NCBI GenBank assembly: GCA_910574285.1
Contig: CAJTAL010000003.1
Span: 178,759-242,758 of the forward strand
DNA: 64,000 nucleotides
Source of the DNA: Lachnospiraceae bacterium
GTDB taxonomy: Bacteria; Bacillota; Clostridia; Lachnospirales; Lachnospiraceae
Direction of reading: 5' to 3'
Part shown: in pieces, positions 1-8,825 of the stretch
How positions within the stretch are numbered: position 1 is the stretch's first letter
Layout: every line of letters begins with the position of its first letter
Notes under the pieces: generated by a model
Told to the model about the DNA's origin: nothing
The model's database searches: none
What the model saw: the letters and a program-made list of their open reading frames with translations, nothing else
Translations under genes and position numbers: made by a program

Positions 1-2
1 CA

Positions 3-1346
3 ATTGTATATAAATTATACAAGCCTATTGCTGAAAATGATACAAATAAGGTTTGTGCGTTTATTAACTACTATCAAAAAATATATAGATGTATAGGCAC
101 TTTTATCTTTATTTTGGGAATATTAGTATTACCCTTTATAGATAGAATTGTTAATACAAGTGTACCAATTGGTGTTAATATTGAGGTGTTATTTTTAATT
201 TATTTATTAAATGCAAGTTTGAGTTATTGGATGTTTGCTTATAAAAAAGCTATATTGAACGCCCATCAAAGGAATGATTTAGAAAGTAAAATTAACAGTA
301 TTGTAGTTATCATCAGATATGTACTGCAAGTTTTTATTTTGTATACTATTCACGATTACTATGTATATGTGATAATTTTACCGATAATGACATTTTTTTC
401 CAATGTAGGGAATGCATTATTGGTAAAAAAATATTATCCACAATATATATGTAAAGGTAGATTATCTGATGAGGAAAAGGGAGAATTAAAAAGTAAGATT
501 ATTGCACTTTTTTATAATAAGTTAGGAGTTACATTAATAAATGGTTCAGACAATATAATAATTTCTTTATTTCTTGGTTTGACTATGTCGGGGATATACT
601 CATCATATTATTATATTTTTAATATGCTTCATAAGTTTTTTGAGGTAATGCATACAGCGGTTACAGGTGGAATTGGGAATAGAATTGTGACAGAATCGAC
701 TGATAAAAATTATGAATTATTTAAACTAATTAATTTTGGAAATTTGTGGCTAGTTGGATGGTGCTCGATTTGTTTGTGTTGTTTATATAAACCATTTATA
801 ATGATTTGGATTGGAAAAAGTAAAGCATTAACTGCATGGTTTTCATTATTGATGGCAATTTATTTTTATTTTTGGATGATTAGATTTGTAGTTATAATTT
901 TTAAAAATGCGCAAGGATTATGGTGGGATGATAGATTTAGAGCAACTATTGAAGGAGTGTTTAATTTAGTTCTCAATATTTTTTTAGTAATTAAAATAGG
1001 GATCTATGGTATAGTTGTATCGACAATACTAGCGATGATAATTGTCAGTATTCCATGGGAAACAAAAGTTTTGTTTAAAAACTATTTTAATAAATCGACG
1101 AAAGAGTATTATCTGACAATGATAAAAATGACATTAATTACGATTGTTATGGGTTTATTTACATATAGCTTATGTAAGATGATTGAAGATAAGGGAATTA
1201 TTTCATTTTTGATCAAGTTATTGATTTGTATAGTTGTACCTAATGTATGTGAAGGAATTCTATGTTATAGAAATGAGCAATTTAAAAAAATTCGAATATG
1301 GATATTCCAAGAAAGTAAAACGAAAAAAAAGAATTTATCGTTATAG
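3..1346 (+). CDS. Wzx-type polysaccharide flippase (5' truncated by window edge)
   Basis: The reading frame is open from the first bases, so the gene begins before the window and only its last 447 residues are visible. The protein is almost entirely hydrophobic helices separated by short basic loops (for example near positions 140-200, 540-620, 740-800 and 980-1060), as in the MOP/PST superfamily of polysaccharide exporters. These flip undecaprenyl-linked repeat units across the membrane. The next gene starts 16 bases downstream and all neighbours to 5829 are glycan genes, which supports the assignment. The stretch is very AT-rich, typical of transferred polysaccharide loci. The exact substrate cannot be read from the sequence. 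Confidence 0.75.
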   Translation: MVYKLYKPIAENDTNKVCAFINYYQKIYRCIGTFIFILGILVLPFIDRIVNTSVPIGVNIEVLFLIYLLNASLSYWMFAYKKAILNAHQRNDLESKINSIVVIIRYVLQVFILYTIHDYYVYVIILPIMTFFSNVGNALLVKKYYPQYICKGRLSDEEKGELKSKIIALFYNKLGVTLINGSDNIIISLFLGLTMSGIYSSYYYIFNMLHKFFEVMHTAVTGGIGNRIVTESTDKNYELFKLINFGNLWLVGWCSICLCCLYKPFIMIWIGKSKALTAWFSLLMAIYFYFWMIRFVVIIFKNAQGLWWDDRFRATIEGVFNLVLNIFLVIKIGIYGIVVSTILAMIIVSIPWETKVLFKNYFNKSTKEYYLTMIKMTLITIVMGLFTYSLCKMIEDKGIISFLIKLLICIVVPNVCEGILCYRNEQFKKIRIWIFQESKTKKKNLSL

Positions 1347-1362
1347 TTAAGAGGAATTATAA

Positions 1363-2304
1363 GTGAATATTTTAGGATTAATAAATAAAATTTTTAGAAA
1401 AGTTCTTGTATATATAAATTATAAGATTAGTTATGCTTCGCATTATAAGATTGAAGGAAGAATTAAAAACTCAGAAAATATGTTATTTGTTTTGGCAGGA
1501 TATAAAGAGTTTTTGTGGGATGATATTTTTTTGAGAATTAAATTAAACCAGTTGGAGAATATGGAGGTATGTATTGCAAGCTCTGGGAGATATTGTGATA
1601 GATTATCTCAGATATGTAAAAGGAATAATTGGGTTTATCTAAGTACAAGTCTGAATAATGTATGTGTTATAACAAATATTATAATGAAAGAGTTTAAAGA
1701 AGCAGAGTATATATTTAAATTGGATGAGGATATATTTATTCCTAGAGATTATTTTAAGGATATGTTAAATGCGTATAAAATTATAGAAAAAGAAGAACCA
1801 TGTAATATAGGATATATTTGCCCGGTTTTACCACTTGGATTTTACTCTATGCATGAGTTTTTGCTTAAAAAAAATTGTTTGAATGAATATGAACAAAAAT
1901 TTGGAATACACAAAAAAGGTGGTAGCGTATCAAACCCAATATTTCGAAAAAAAATGGGAATTGATGAATTCATATGGAATAAAATAGGGATTTTTGACGA
2001 ATGTGCGTTAGAGTATAAGGAAGAAGGTTTTTCATATGAGGCATGTGCATCAAGGACAGGGATTGCTGCTATTCTTTTTACTAGACAATTTTGGGACGAT
2101 TTAGGATACTTAAAAAGAGGAAGAGGAATTGGTGTTGGAAATACTGGAGATGAAGGTCAGATTACAACATATTGTGCTTTGAATTTTTATTTTATTTTTT
2201 GTGTAAAAAATGTCTTAGTAGGCCATTTTGCATTTGGTGGTTCCGAAAATAATGTATTAAAACTTAAATATGAGAAACCTGAAATCTTTGCAATGAAAGA
2301 TTAG
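1363..2304 (+). CDS. putative glycosyltransferase (GT-A-like)
   Basis: This 313-residue protein starts at a GTG preceded by a GAGGA ribosome site. It has a short basic N-terminus, then an alpha/beta region with the acidic motif KLDEDIFIP near residue 120. That motif resembles the metal-binding DxD element of GT-A glycosyltransferases. A later TGDEGQ stretch could be the acidic acceptor-side loop. It lies between a flippase and a flavoprotein sugar mutase-like gene, so a role in adding a sugar to the lipid-linked repeat unit is inferred. I do not recognise a precise family. No membrane segment is evident. Confidence 0.55.
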   Translation: MNILGLINKIFRKVLVYINYKISYASHYKIEGRIKNSENMLFVLAGYKEFLWDDIFLRIKLNQLENMEVCIASSGRYCDRLSQICKRNNWVYLSTSLNNVCVITNIIMKEFKEAEYIFKLDEDIFIPRDYFKDMLNAYKIIEKEEPCNIGYICPVLPLGFYSMHEFLLKKNCLNEYEQKFGIHKKGGSVSNPIFRKKMGIDEFIWNKIGIFDECALEYKEEGFSYEACASRTGIAAILFTRQFWDDLGYLKRGRGIGVGNTGDEGQITTYCALNFYFIFCVKNVLVGHFAFGGSENNVLKLKYEKPEIFAMKD

Positions 2305-2342
2305 TGTAATATTATATGATTTATACATTTAGGAGAGATGGG

Positions 2343-3593
2343 ATGAAAAAAGTAAAATATTTGATAGTTGGATCTGGAATTACTGGATTGAGTTTTGCTT
2401 CAAAAGCTGATAATTATTTGTTGATAGAAAAAGAAGATAAAGCCGGAGGATTATGTAAAACGATTAGACGTAATGGATATGTATGGGATTATTCGGGTCA
2501 TTTTTTTCATTTTAAAGAGTCACGTTTGAAAAGAGATTTCGTAGATATAATGAATCCGAGAGAGCTTATAATCAAAAATAAATGTACAAAAATTTATAGA
2601 AAAAACTTATTTATTGATTTCCCTTTTCAGAAAAATATTCATGAATTAGATAAAGTGGATTTTATAAATTGTTTATATGATTTGTATTTTCGTCAGGAAA
2701 AAAATAAATATGAAAATTTTGAGGAGATGTTATATGGGAAGTTTGGTAAAAGTATTACGGAAATGTTTCTTAAACCTTATAATGAAAAACTGTATGCATG
2801 TAAATTAAATATATTAGATGCAGATGCCATGGGAAGATTTTTTCCTTATGCAGATTTTAAAGAGATTATTTTTAACATGCGGCAAAAAGATAAGACTTCA
2901 TATAATGAAACATTTTTGTATCCGAGAAATGGTGCAGAAGTTTTCATTAATCTTTTAATGGAAAAAATTGAGCAAGATAAAATTTGGTTTAATTGTGAAT
3001 TGATAGATATTGATATGAATAATCATATGGCTATAACTTCCAAGGGATGTGTTTTGTATGAATATTTGATTAATACAATCCCATTAAATCTTTTGTGCAA
3101 TTTGTTAAAAATTTCTTATAATAATATATTGTCGGCGAATAAAGTACTTGTTTTTAACATTGGTTTTGATAAAAAATCTCAATATACAGATATACATTGG
3201 ATGTATTTCCCTGAGAAAAAATATAATTTTTATAGAGTTGGATTTTACGATAATATTTTAGAACAAAATAGATTGAGTATTTATGTTGAAATAGGTTTTA
3301 ATGAAAAAGACGTAATAAATATTGAGAAAGAATTAGAAAAAACGATAAGTGGACTAAGAAAATGTGGTATTGTATCAGATCATAGAATAGTAGATTACTC
3401 TACTGTGGTCATGAATCCTGCGTATGTACATATTAATAAAGAGTCTGAAGAATTTAAACGATATCTTTTTAAAGAATTAAATAGGAAAGGAATTTATTCG
3501 ATTGGTAGATATGGAAAATGGACGTATTGTTCGATAGAAGACTGTATTCTTGATGCTATTAATACAATAAAACAAATTAGGTGTTATGAATAG
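2343..3593 (+). CDS. FAD-dependent UDP-galactopyranose mutase/amine-oxidase-like protein
   Basis: I chose the ATG at 2343 over an upstream in-frame start because AGGAGA lies just before it. The N-terminus has a dinucleotide-binding motif (IVGSGITGLS), then an acidic residue ending the second strand (LIEKED) and the AGGLCKT element, as in UDP-galactopyranose mutases and protoporphyrinogen-oxidase-like flavoproteins. The C-terminus ends with an IGRYGKW-type FAD-contact segment. Length is 416 residues, close to this COG1232-like family. In polysaccharide loci such proteins remodel nucleotide sugars. Whether this one makes a furanose is not certain because similarity to classical Glf is only partial. 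Confidence 0.65.
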   Translation: MKKVKYLIVGSGITGLSFASKADNYLLIEKEDKAGGLCKTIRRNGYVWDYSGHFFHFKESRLKRDFVDIMNPRELIIKNKCTKIYRKNLFIDFPFQKNIHELDKVDFINCLYDLYFRQEKNKYENFEEMLYGKFGKSITEMFLKPYNEKLYACKLNILDADAMGRFFPYADFKEIIFNMRQKDKTSYNETFLYPRNGAEVFINLLMEKIEQDKIWFNCELIDIDMNNHMAITSKGCVLYEYLINTIPLNLLCNLLKISYNNILSANKVLVFNIGFDKKSQYTDIHWMYFPEKKYNFYRVGFYDNILEQNRLSIYVEIGFNEKDVINIEKELEKTISGLRKCGIVSDHRIVDYSTVVMNPAYVHINKESEEFKRYLFKELNRKGIYSIGRYGKWTYCSIEDCILDAINTIKQIRCYE

Positions 3594-3667
3594 GAAGGGG
3601 CTTTAAGTGTTAGACAATCGAGTATCCTTTGTATAAACAATAGAAAAGAGATAAAGAAGGGAAATAT

Positions 3668-4774
3668 ATGGTTCTAAGTCTAATTAGCCGCATGTTATGG
3701 GAATGTAAGACTAAATTATATTGGATTAAAAATTATTTTCAAGGAATAAAATTGAATTATTCACTTGAAGAAGCAAGGAAAATATTACAAGAATATCATC
3801 CGATATTAGCTACATCATGCTATATTGAGAACGCTATAGAAAATAAAGGGAGATATAATTGTTCTGTTATAATTCCAACATATAATAATTCTTGTTTTTT
3901 AAAGAGGTGCATAGAGTCGGTACTAATTCAAAAAACGAAATATAGTTATCAGATAATTATTATAGATGATGGTTCCACGGATGATACAAGAAAAATATTA
4001 GATGATTTTAGAAACATAGATAATGTTGAAATTATATACCAATCTAATAAAGGATTTAGTGGGGCAAGAAATGCAGGATTAAATATCGCTGAAGGTGAAT
4101 ATTTAATGTTTGTTGATTCAGATGATAGGTTATGCCAGGGGGCTATTGAACAATTGTTGAAAAAAGCGTTTGAGAAGAATGCGGATGTTGTGGCGGGAAA
4201 TTATAGAACTATTTCAATAAAAGGGAAGAAAATTAAAGATTATATTCAATTTGTGGATGAAAAAGTGAATTCGAAAAACTATCTATCGGGATATTCGTGG
4301 GGAAAAGTTTTTAATAATAATTTGTTTTCTAATCTTAGATTTCCGGAAGGGTATTGGTACGAGGATAGTATAAATGCTCAAATAGTATGGCCTTTAGCAA
4401 AAAAAATATATACAATTTCTGATATTGTATACGAGTATACTAGGAATCCCATAGGCATCTCAAAAACTTCAAGAGGGAAAGTAAAAGCTGTTGATAGCTT
4501 GTATATTACTGAGTTACTAATAAAAGATAAAAGTTTTTTTGGACTTTCTTTAGATTCACAAGCTTTAGAATATTTTCTCAATATGGTTAAATTGACATAT
4601 AAAAGAACTAGTGGGTGCAATATAAAAGTTGCAAAAAGCATTTTTGTTGTTCAGTGCTATTTAATACAAAAGTTTAAAAATACAGCTTCTAATAATAGAA
4701 ATAATTATGAACTTGAATTAGCATTAAGAAACAAAAATTATCGTAGCTATTTAAAAATGGTCATTAAGAAATAA
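3668..4774 (+). CDS. family 2 glycosyltransferase
   Basis: This 368-residue protein has a GT2 domain from about residue 65. It shows the opening SVIIPTYNN, the nucleotide-binding IIDDGSTDDT and the metal-binding VDSDDR. The C-terminal 120 residues contain a YEDS element and then a helical tail without membrane segments. The first 60 residues are a basic extension before the catalytic fold. It belongs to the same co-directional group as the flippase and flavoprotein. Such enzymes transfer a sugar from a nucleotide donor to the growing lipid-linked oligosaccharide at the inner membrane face. The sugar cannot be deduced. Confidence 0.85.
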   Translation: MVLSLISRMLWECKTKLYWIKNYFQGIKLNYSLEEARKILQEYHPILATSCYIENAIENKGRYNCSVIIPTYNNSCFLKRCIESVLIQKTKYSYQIIIIDDGSTDDTRKILDDFRNIDNVEIIYQSNKGFSGARNAGLNIAEGEYLMFVDSDDRLCQGAIEQLLKKAFEKNADVVAGNYRTISIKGKKIKDYIQFVDEKVNSKNYLSGYSWGKVFNNNLFSNLRFPEGYWYEDSINAQIVWPLAKKIYTISDIVYEYTRNPIGISKTSRGKVKAVDSLYITELLIKDKSFFGLSLDSQALEYFLNMVKLTYKRTSGCNIKVAKSIFVVQCYLIQKFKNTASNNRNNYELELALRNKNYRSYLKMVIKK

Positions 4775-4905
4775 AAATTTGATAATGACTGATAAGTAGA
4801 ATTTCTAGCTACCCTGATCAGTGGTATTAAAAAGAATGCGGACTTGAACAGCAACACAAAAAATAACATTGGGCAAGTGTATTGGAACAGAAGGAACATA
4901 GTAAT

Positions 4906-5829
4906 ATGCGTAGATTTTTGGATATGTTTAAAAAATTTATTATTGATCCCAAAATAAGATTTAGCTATTTATCACGGATAGGGTTTTATAATGGTATGTC
5001 GGATAAAGAATATTTGTCCAAAGAATTCAAATTAAATTTTGGACGAGAAATTAATTGGGATGCCCCACAAACATTTAATGAAAAACTTCAATGGTTAAAA
5101 GTATATGATAGAAAATCTATATATACGACTATGGTTGATAAGATTGAAGTGAAAAAGTACGTTGCTTCAGTAATAGGCGAAGAATACATCATTCCTACAT
5201 TAGGAATATGGGAAAAATTTGATGATATTGATTTTGAGCAACTGCCAAATCAATTTGTTTTGAAGTGTAATCATGATAGCGGAGGAAATATAGTTGTAAG
5301 AAATAAAAATGATTTTGATAGAAAAAGTGCAAAAAAGTTGATAGAAGGTTCTTTGAAAAGAAAATATTATAATATCCATAGAGAATGGCCGTATAAAAAT
5401 GTTAGACCAAGAATTTTTGCAGAAAAATATATAGAAGAAAAATATAGAAATCTTCGTGATTATAAATTTTTTAATTTTGAAGGGAATTCGAAATTTATGT
5501 ATGTTTCAGAAGGATTAGAAAATCATTTGACAGCTAAAATCTCTTTTTTTGATTTTGAGGGGCACAAATTACCTTTCAAACGCTCAGATTTTGCGGATTT
5601 TAATGCAGATATTGAATTGCCTGAGAGTTTTGATCAAATGTATCTTTTGAATGATCGGTTGGCAAAAAAAATTGGAAATGTATTTGTGAGAATAGATTTT
5701 TATTGTGTCAATGATAAAGTGTATTTTTCAGAGATAACTTTTTTTCCATGTGGTGGAACAATTCCTTTTGAGCCAATGGAGTGGGACTCTAAATTGGGGA
5801 AATTGATTAAATTACCAAGAGAAAAATGA
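4906..5829 (+). CDS. TupA-like ATP-grasp protein
   Basis: A TTG at 4882 is also in frame, but the ATG at 4906 has an AAGGA ribosome site and gives a 307-residue protein. The pattern FNEKLQWLK, a VDK segment, FVLKCNHDSGG, a RDYKFF strand and a late VRIDFY element match the TupA-like ATP-grasp family. That family is named after teichuronopeptide synthesis and is common in capsule loci. ATP-grasp enzymes join a carboxylate to an amine or similar group, so it may decorate the glycan with an amino acid. It is the last plus-strand gene of the left polysaccharide group. Confidence 0.7.
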   Translation: MRRFLDMFKKFIIDPKIRFSYLSRIGFYNGMSDKEYLSKEFKLNFGREINWDAPQTFNEKLQWLKVYDRKSIYTTMVDKIEVKKYVASVIGEEYIIPTLGIWEKFDDIDFEQLPNQFVLKCNHDSGGNIVVRNKNDFDRKSAKKLIEGSLKRKYYNIHREWPYKNVRPRIFAEKYIEEKYRNLRDYKFFNFEGNSKFMYVSEGLENHLTAKISFFDFEGHKLPFKRSDFADFNADIELPESFDQMYLLNDRLAKKIGNVFVRIDFYCVNDKVYFSEITFFPCGGTIPFEPMEWDSKLGKLIKLPREK

Positions 5830-5994
5830 GAATGATACGCAATAAAACCCCATTATAATATCTGTGGTTTATTTATAATGCGATGTCTGGATGAAGATGT
5901 TAAATGAATTTTCCGTGCGCGTCTGTTTTTTGTAACTTTCAAATGTAGATTTCTAAATTAGCAGAAATTGTCAATATTAAAAGAAGGTAAAATA

Positions 5995-6585
5995 TTATTG
6001 CTTTTTCCATATTTCAATGTACCTTCCGCTCAGAAATGGTCCAAGTTGTTCTATTTTTCTATAATTTTGGGGCAAAATCTTACTCCAGTCCAGTAAATAT
6101 CCTTCTCCTTTAGGCGGAATCTTGTCAACGACAAAGTTTCGGACATCATTACGTTCCGCTACCAAACAGTAAGGTCTTGTCCAAGTAGATTCTGGACTGC
6201 CATGCATAAAATTTAGCGTAATAAGGTAATCAATCGATTTTCCAGTAAGGTCGTCAAAACTGCCTGTCATCAAAGTAGCTGTTCCATCGGACAGTTCACG
6301 CGCTGCCCTGATTACTTCCTCTTGCCTGTCCAATCCAATTTTTTTATCAGCTTTTATGTGTTGTAACAATTCTCCTAGTCCGCATCCTATATCCACTACC
6401 GTATTACAGTTATGATTATTAATGTATCTGGCACAATCCTGCACATATTTTCTCCATTCATAAGGGCTGAGATGCCATGGACTAAAATGATATTTTTTGA
6501 TTAATTTCTCATATTTTATTCTTTTTATAGTGCCGATAATGACATTTTTCAATCCGACTTCCTTTATCTTATCTATAACTTTCAT
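5995..6585 (-). CDS. class I SAM-dependent methyltransferase
   Basis: The 196-residue protein carries the SAM-binding glycine motif VVDIGCGLGEL near residue 80, followed by IGLDRQEE at the second strand, as in class I methyltransferases. A basic N-terminus and a WHLSPYEWRKYV segment precede the fold. The start is preceded by GGAGGAAATAGG on the minus strand. It is transcribed opposite to the glycan genes on its left. The substrate is unknown; a role in glycan methylation is suggested only by position. Confidence 0.75.
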   Translation of the reverse strand: MKVIDKIKEVGLKNVIIGTIKRIKYEKLIKKYHFSPWHLSPYEWRKYVQDCARYINNHNCNTVVDIGCGLGELLQHIKADKKIGLDRQEEVIRAARELSDGTATLMTGSFDDLTGKSIDYLITLNFMHGSPESTWTRPYCLVAERNDVRNFVVDKIPPKGEGYLLDWSKILPQNYRKIEQLGPFLSGRYIEIWKKQ

Positions 6586-6898
6586 TTCCTATTTCCTCCA
6601 TCCATTTAAGCTTCTTTATTGTTTCCTAATATGTCAGTTTTCCTGTAAGTAACTCAAAAAATTATATAGTATATTCCCTGTGACCGGAACGATTATCTTA
6701 CTTGTAATTACTGGTATTATAGCATTTTTTTGTAGGATTTTCCATTATAAATCGATTTTTAATAATTATACAGAAATTTCGTTCTGGGCGATGCGCCCAC
6801 ATCGCCGCCGAACTTTTGCCTGACGCTGGCACGAACCAGACAGCTTATTAGTTTAATTTTTAATCGGACAGGGCTTTTTGCCGGTTTTGAGGGGCGTT
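6586..6898. other. intergenic region, 313 bases
   Basis: No open reading frame stands out. An extended -10 element for the minus-strand methyltransferase lies at 6716-6724. A GC-rich patch around 6780-6840 contains two small hairpins (GGGCG/CGCCC at 6786-6798 and CTGG/CCAG nearby) without a U-tract. This could be a decayed end of a mobile element or a structured RNA, but I cannot assign it. Confidence 0.3.
6716..6724 (-). promoter_or_regulatory. extended -10 promoter element
   Basis: On the minus strand this reads TGCTATAAT, a TG-extended -10 with a perfect TATAAT hexamer. It is about 130 bases upstream of the methyltransferase start at 6585. No good -35 hexamer is present, which is usual for extended -10 promoters. 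Confidence 0.45.
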
Positions 6899-8491
6899 TT
6901 AGACAACGGCTTCGATTAACGTTTTGTCTTCTAATCTGACTTCTTTTATGCCGACCTCCTTCTTCTTATTAAAGTTGAAGCTAAGCATATACCCTTTTTT
7001 AAGATGATAATGATCAAGGTAGCTTACAAGCTGGCTTTCTCCCCGTTCATTATAAGTATTTCCTCGCCATACTTTCATTTCAATAATATATTGAACGCCA
7101 AGGTAATCGATGATCAAGTCAGTTCGTTCCTGATTTCTTGTCTGTGCTTCTACATAGTAATTCCCGACACCATTAATAATAGGTTTCAGGTAAAGCATAA
7201 AATACCGCCGTCCGTCCTCCTCAAGAAACTTCTGGTTTTGATCCCCATAAATGTCGTTAAAGTGTACTACGAATTTCTCAAGAACACGTTCTATATTCAG
7301 TTGTTCATTCTGGATGAACAGATTCTTATTCAGGGACGCCAGTTTATATATGTCTTTATTCTGATCGTCCGGTCGTGTAAGGAAATAGTTGTACAGACGG
7401 GTTTCAAATATTCTGTTTGCAATCTGTACAGTCCCATTCTCTGTTTTGATAAACCCGAACATAAGAAGCATATCTGTTGCTATATCATCTGCATTATACA
7501 AGATAGTCCGCCCTTGAAACAGAAGAAGGTATATCATTTTCTTAAGATCTTGATAAGTATTTAGTTTTCCGATCAATGATTCAAATAATGTATTCTTCTC
7601 AGTAATCAGCCGCTTCACGGCCTCTTGCACTCCTTCTTTCGTCCAGACGCTCTTTTTATCCTTGAAAACCGCTGTCCCAATCAGCTTCTCATCCATCAAT
7701 TTACAGAGACGCGAAACCAGAAATGGATAACCGGAAGTATAGTCATAAATTATATCGGCGATTTTCCGAATATCCATCCCGGTATTATAATCAGCTTCAT
7801 AAGTGTACAGCATTCCGGCTATATCGTCGGATGAAAAACTCATATCCACATCAAAGTCAGAGGCGATATTCCAGGGACTGTTCTGCTTGTGTTCGTCCTC
7901 AGGGCGAATCTTTCTTCGGATATTACGGATATCATAAACCCCGGCAAGAATGACTGACTGGAATGTGGCCGTCTTGTCACTGTCAAGATAAGCGGCCCTT
8001 AACTGGGCAAGGAAATCAAGGAATACCTGATTATTGGCGGCTGTATCAATCTCATCTATAATTAGAACGACTGGTTTTTCGGAGTTATCACACCATTCGC
8101 TGAAGCAGGCAAACATTTCTGCCATTCGGACATTGTAGTTTGTACCGTTTGACAGATCATGCAGCCTGCCTTTCACATCATCCGAAATTTCTGTCACCTT
8201 CTGGATCCTTTTGTTAATTTCCCGTGTCAGTGCGCGCACAAATGTACTTCCATTTGTATATTCTTCAGACTCTATATTTTGAAAATCCAGGCTTATTACC
8301 AGATAGTCTTCTTCAAGGTATTCTGAAAGCGCTCGCAGCAAAGTCGTCTTTCCATATTGTCTGGCCTTGCTGATAACAAAATATTCTCCGCCATCTATCA
8401 TCCGTTTGACCAGAGCAAGCCTGGAGTCAAGATCAACCATATAATGCCGGGCATATCTGCAGGCGCCGTTAACATTAAAAACTTTTGCCAT
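6899..8491 (-). CDS. AAA-like ATPase with C-terminal PD-(D/E)XK nuclease-like domain
   Basis: The 530-residue protein has an N-terminal P-loop (KARQYGKTTLL, near residue 45) and a Walker B (VVLIIDEIDTA, near residue 150). The C-terminus has a TDLIIDYLGVQYIIEMKVW segment whose Asp and Glu-x-Lys fit a PD-(D/E)XK fold. This architecture is widespread and often multi-copy in gut Clostridia and Bacteroidetes; its function is not established. AAAGGAG lies ten bases before the start. The protein resembles, but is not identical to, the second such protein at 55007-56686. It has no obvious operon partner. Confidence 0.75.
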   Translation of the reverse strand: MAKVFNVNGACRYARHYMVDLDSRLALVKRMIDGGEYFVISKARQYGKTTLLRALSEYLEEDYLVISLDFQNIESEEYTNGSTFVRALTREINKRIQKVTEISDDVKGRLHDLSNGTNYNVRMAEMFACFSEWCDNSEKPVVLIIDEIDTAANNQVFLDFLAQLRAAYLDSDKTATFQSVILAGVYDIRNIRRKIRPEDEHKQNSPWNIASDFDVDMSFSSDDIAGMLYTYEADYNTGMDIRKIADIIYDYTSGYPFLVSRLCKLMDEKLIGTAVFKDKKSVWTKEGVQEAVKRLITEKNTLFESLIGKLNTYQDLKKMIYLLLFQGRTILYNADDIATDMLLMFGFIKTENGTVQIANRIFETRLYNYFLTRPDDQNKDIYKLASLNKNLFIQNEQLNIERVLEKFVVHFNDIYGDQNQKFLEEDGRRYFMLYLKPIINGVGNYYVEAQTRNQERTDLIIDYLGVQYIIEMKVWRGNTYNERGESQLVSYLDHYHLKKGYMLSFNFNKKKEVGIKEVRLEDKTLIEAVV

Positions 8492-8646
8492 TTTATTTAT
8501 GCGCTCCTTTCTGATCTATCTGCCGCATTTTTATAATAGACGGAGATGGTGTCTGGAGCTCATCAGCTTGTTATCTGTTTGGCTCCAAATTTCTTTTATT
8601 ATACTAAAATCATGGATGTACTTCAACTATCTTTTGAAATCTTCAG
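8492..8646. other. divergent intergenic region
   Basis: This stretch separates the minus-strand ATPase from the promoter region of the radical SAM operon. It contains the AAAGGAG ribosome site of the ATPase next to 8500 and AT-rich sequence where the ATPase promoter should lie. I see no convincing hexamer pair. Confidence 0.3.
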
Positions 8647-8675
8647 TTGTCAGAAGTGGAGATTGACGATATAAT
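8647..8675 (+). promoter_or_regulatory. sigma-A promoter P1 of radical SAM operon
   Basis: TTGTCA at 8647-8652 and TATAAT at 8670-8675 are separated by exactly 17 bases, a near-perfect vegetative promoter. Transcription would start near 8682, at the edge of the tandem GTGTAAAA repeats, leaving a leader of about 145 bases before the first gene. Confidence 0.7.
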
Positions 8676-8680
8676 AAAAA

Positions 8681-8714
8681 TGTAAAAGTGTAAAAAGTGT
8701 AAAAGTGTAAAAGG
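8681..8714 (+). repeat. short tandem repeat TGTAAAA(A)G x4
   Basis: Four successive copies of TGTAAAAG or TGTAAAAAG lie between the two promoters P1 and P2. The 8-9 base period is close to one helical turn. They could be stacked operator sites or a slippage-prone tract that changes promoter spacing. They overlap the predicted P1 start and end 10 bases before the -35 of P2. Confidence 0.75.
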
Positions 8715-8724
8715 GAATAAATAC

Positions 8725-8753
8725 TTGAAAATAAGAGATATCCATTATATAAT
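8725..8753 (+). promoter_or_regulatory. sigma-A promoter P2 of radical SAM operon
   Basis: TTGAAA at 8725-8730 and TATAAT at 8748-8753 are spaced by 17 bases. Start would be near 8760, about 65 bases before the first gene. Two such promoters in tandem suggest that this operon is either strongly expressed or differentially controlled. Confidence 0.7.
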
Positions 8754-8825
8754 ACATTCAGTTTGAATTTACACAGGTAGAAAGTCATATTTATGTGAGA
8801 GTTTAAAAGCAAGGTGTTCTGTCGT

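Noticed and set aside
6780..6850. Structured RNA or terminator in the GC-rich patch
   Set aside because: Only short hairpins without a U-tract or recognisable motif.
7004..7564. 186-residue plus-strand frame
   Set aside because: Antisense to the AAA ATPase gene; composition is that of a reverse-complement shadow.
8681..8714. Tandem repeats as a CRISPR array
   Set aside because: Units are 8-9 bases with no spacers and no cas genes nearby.
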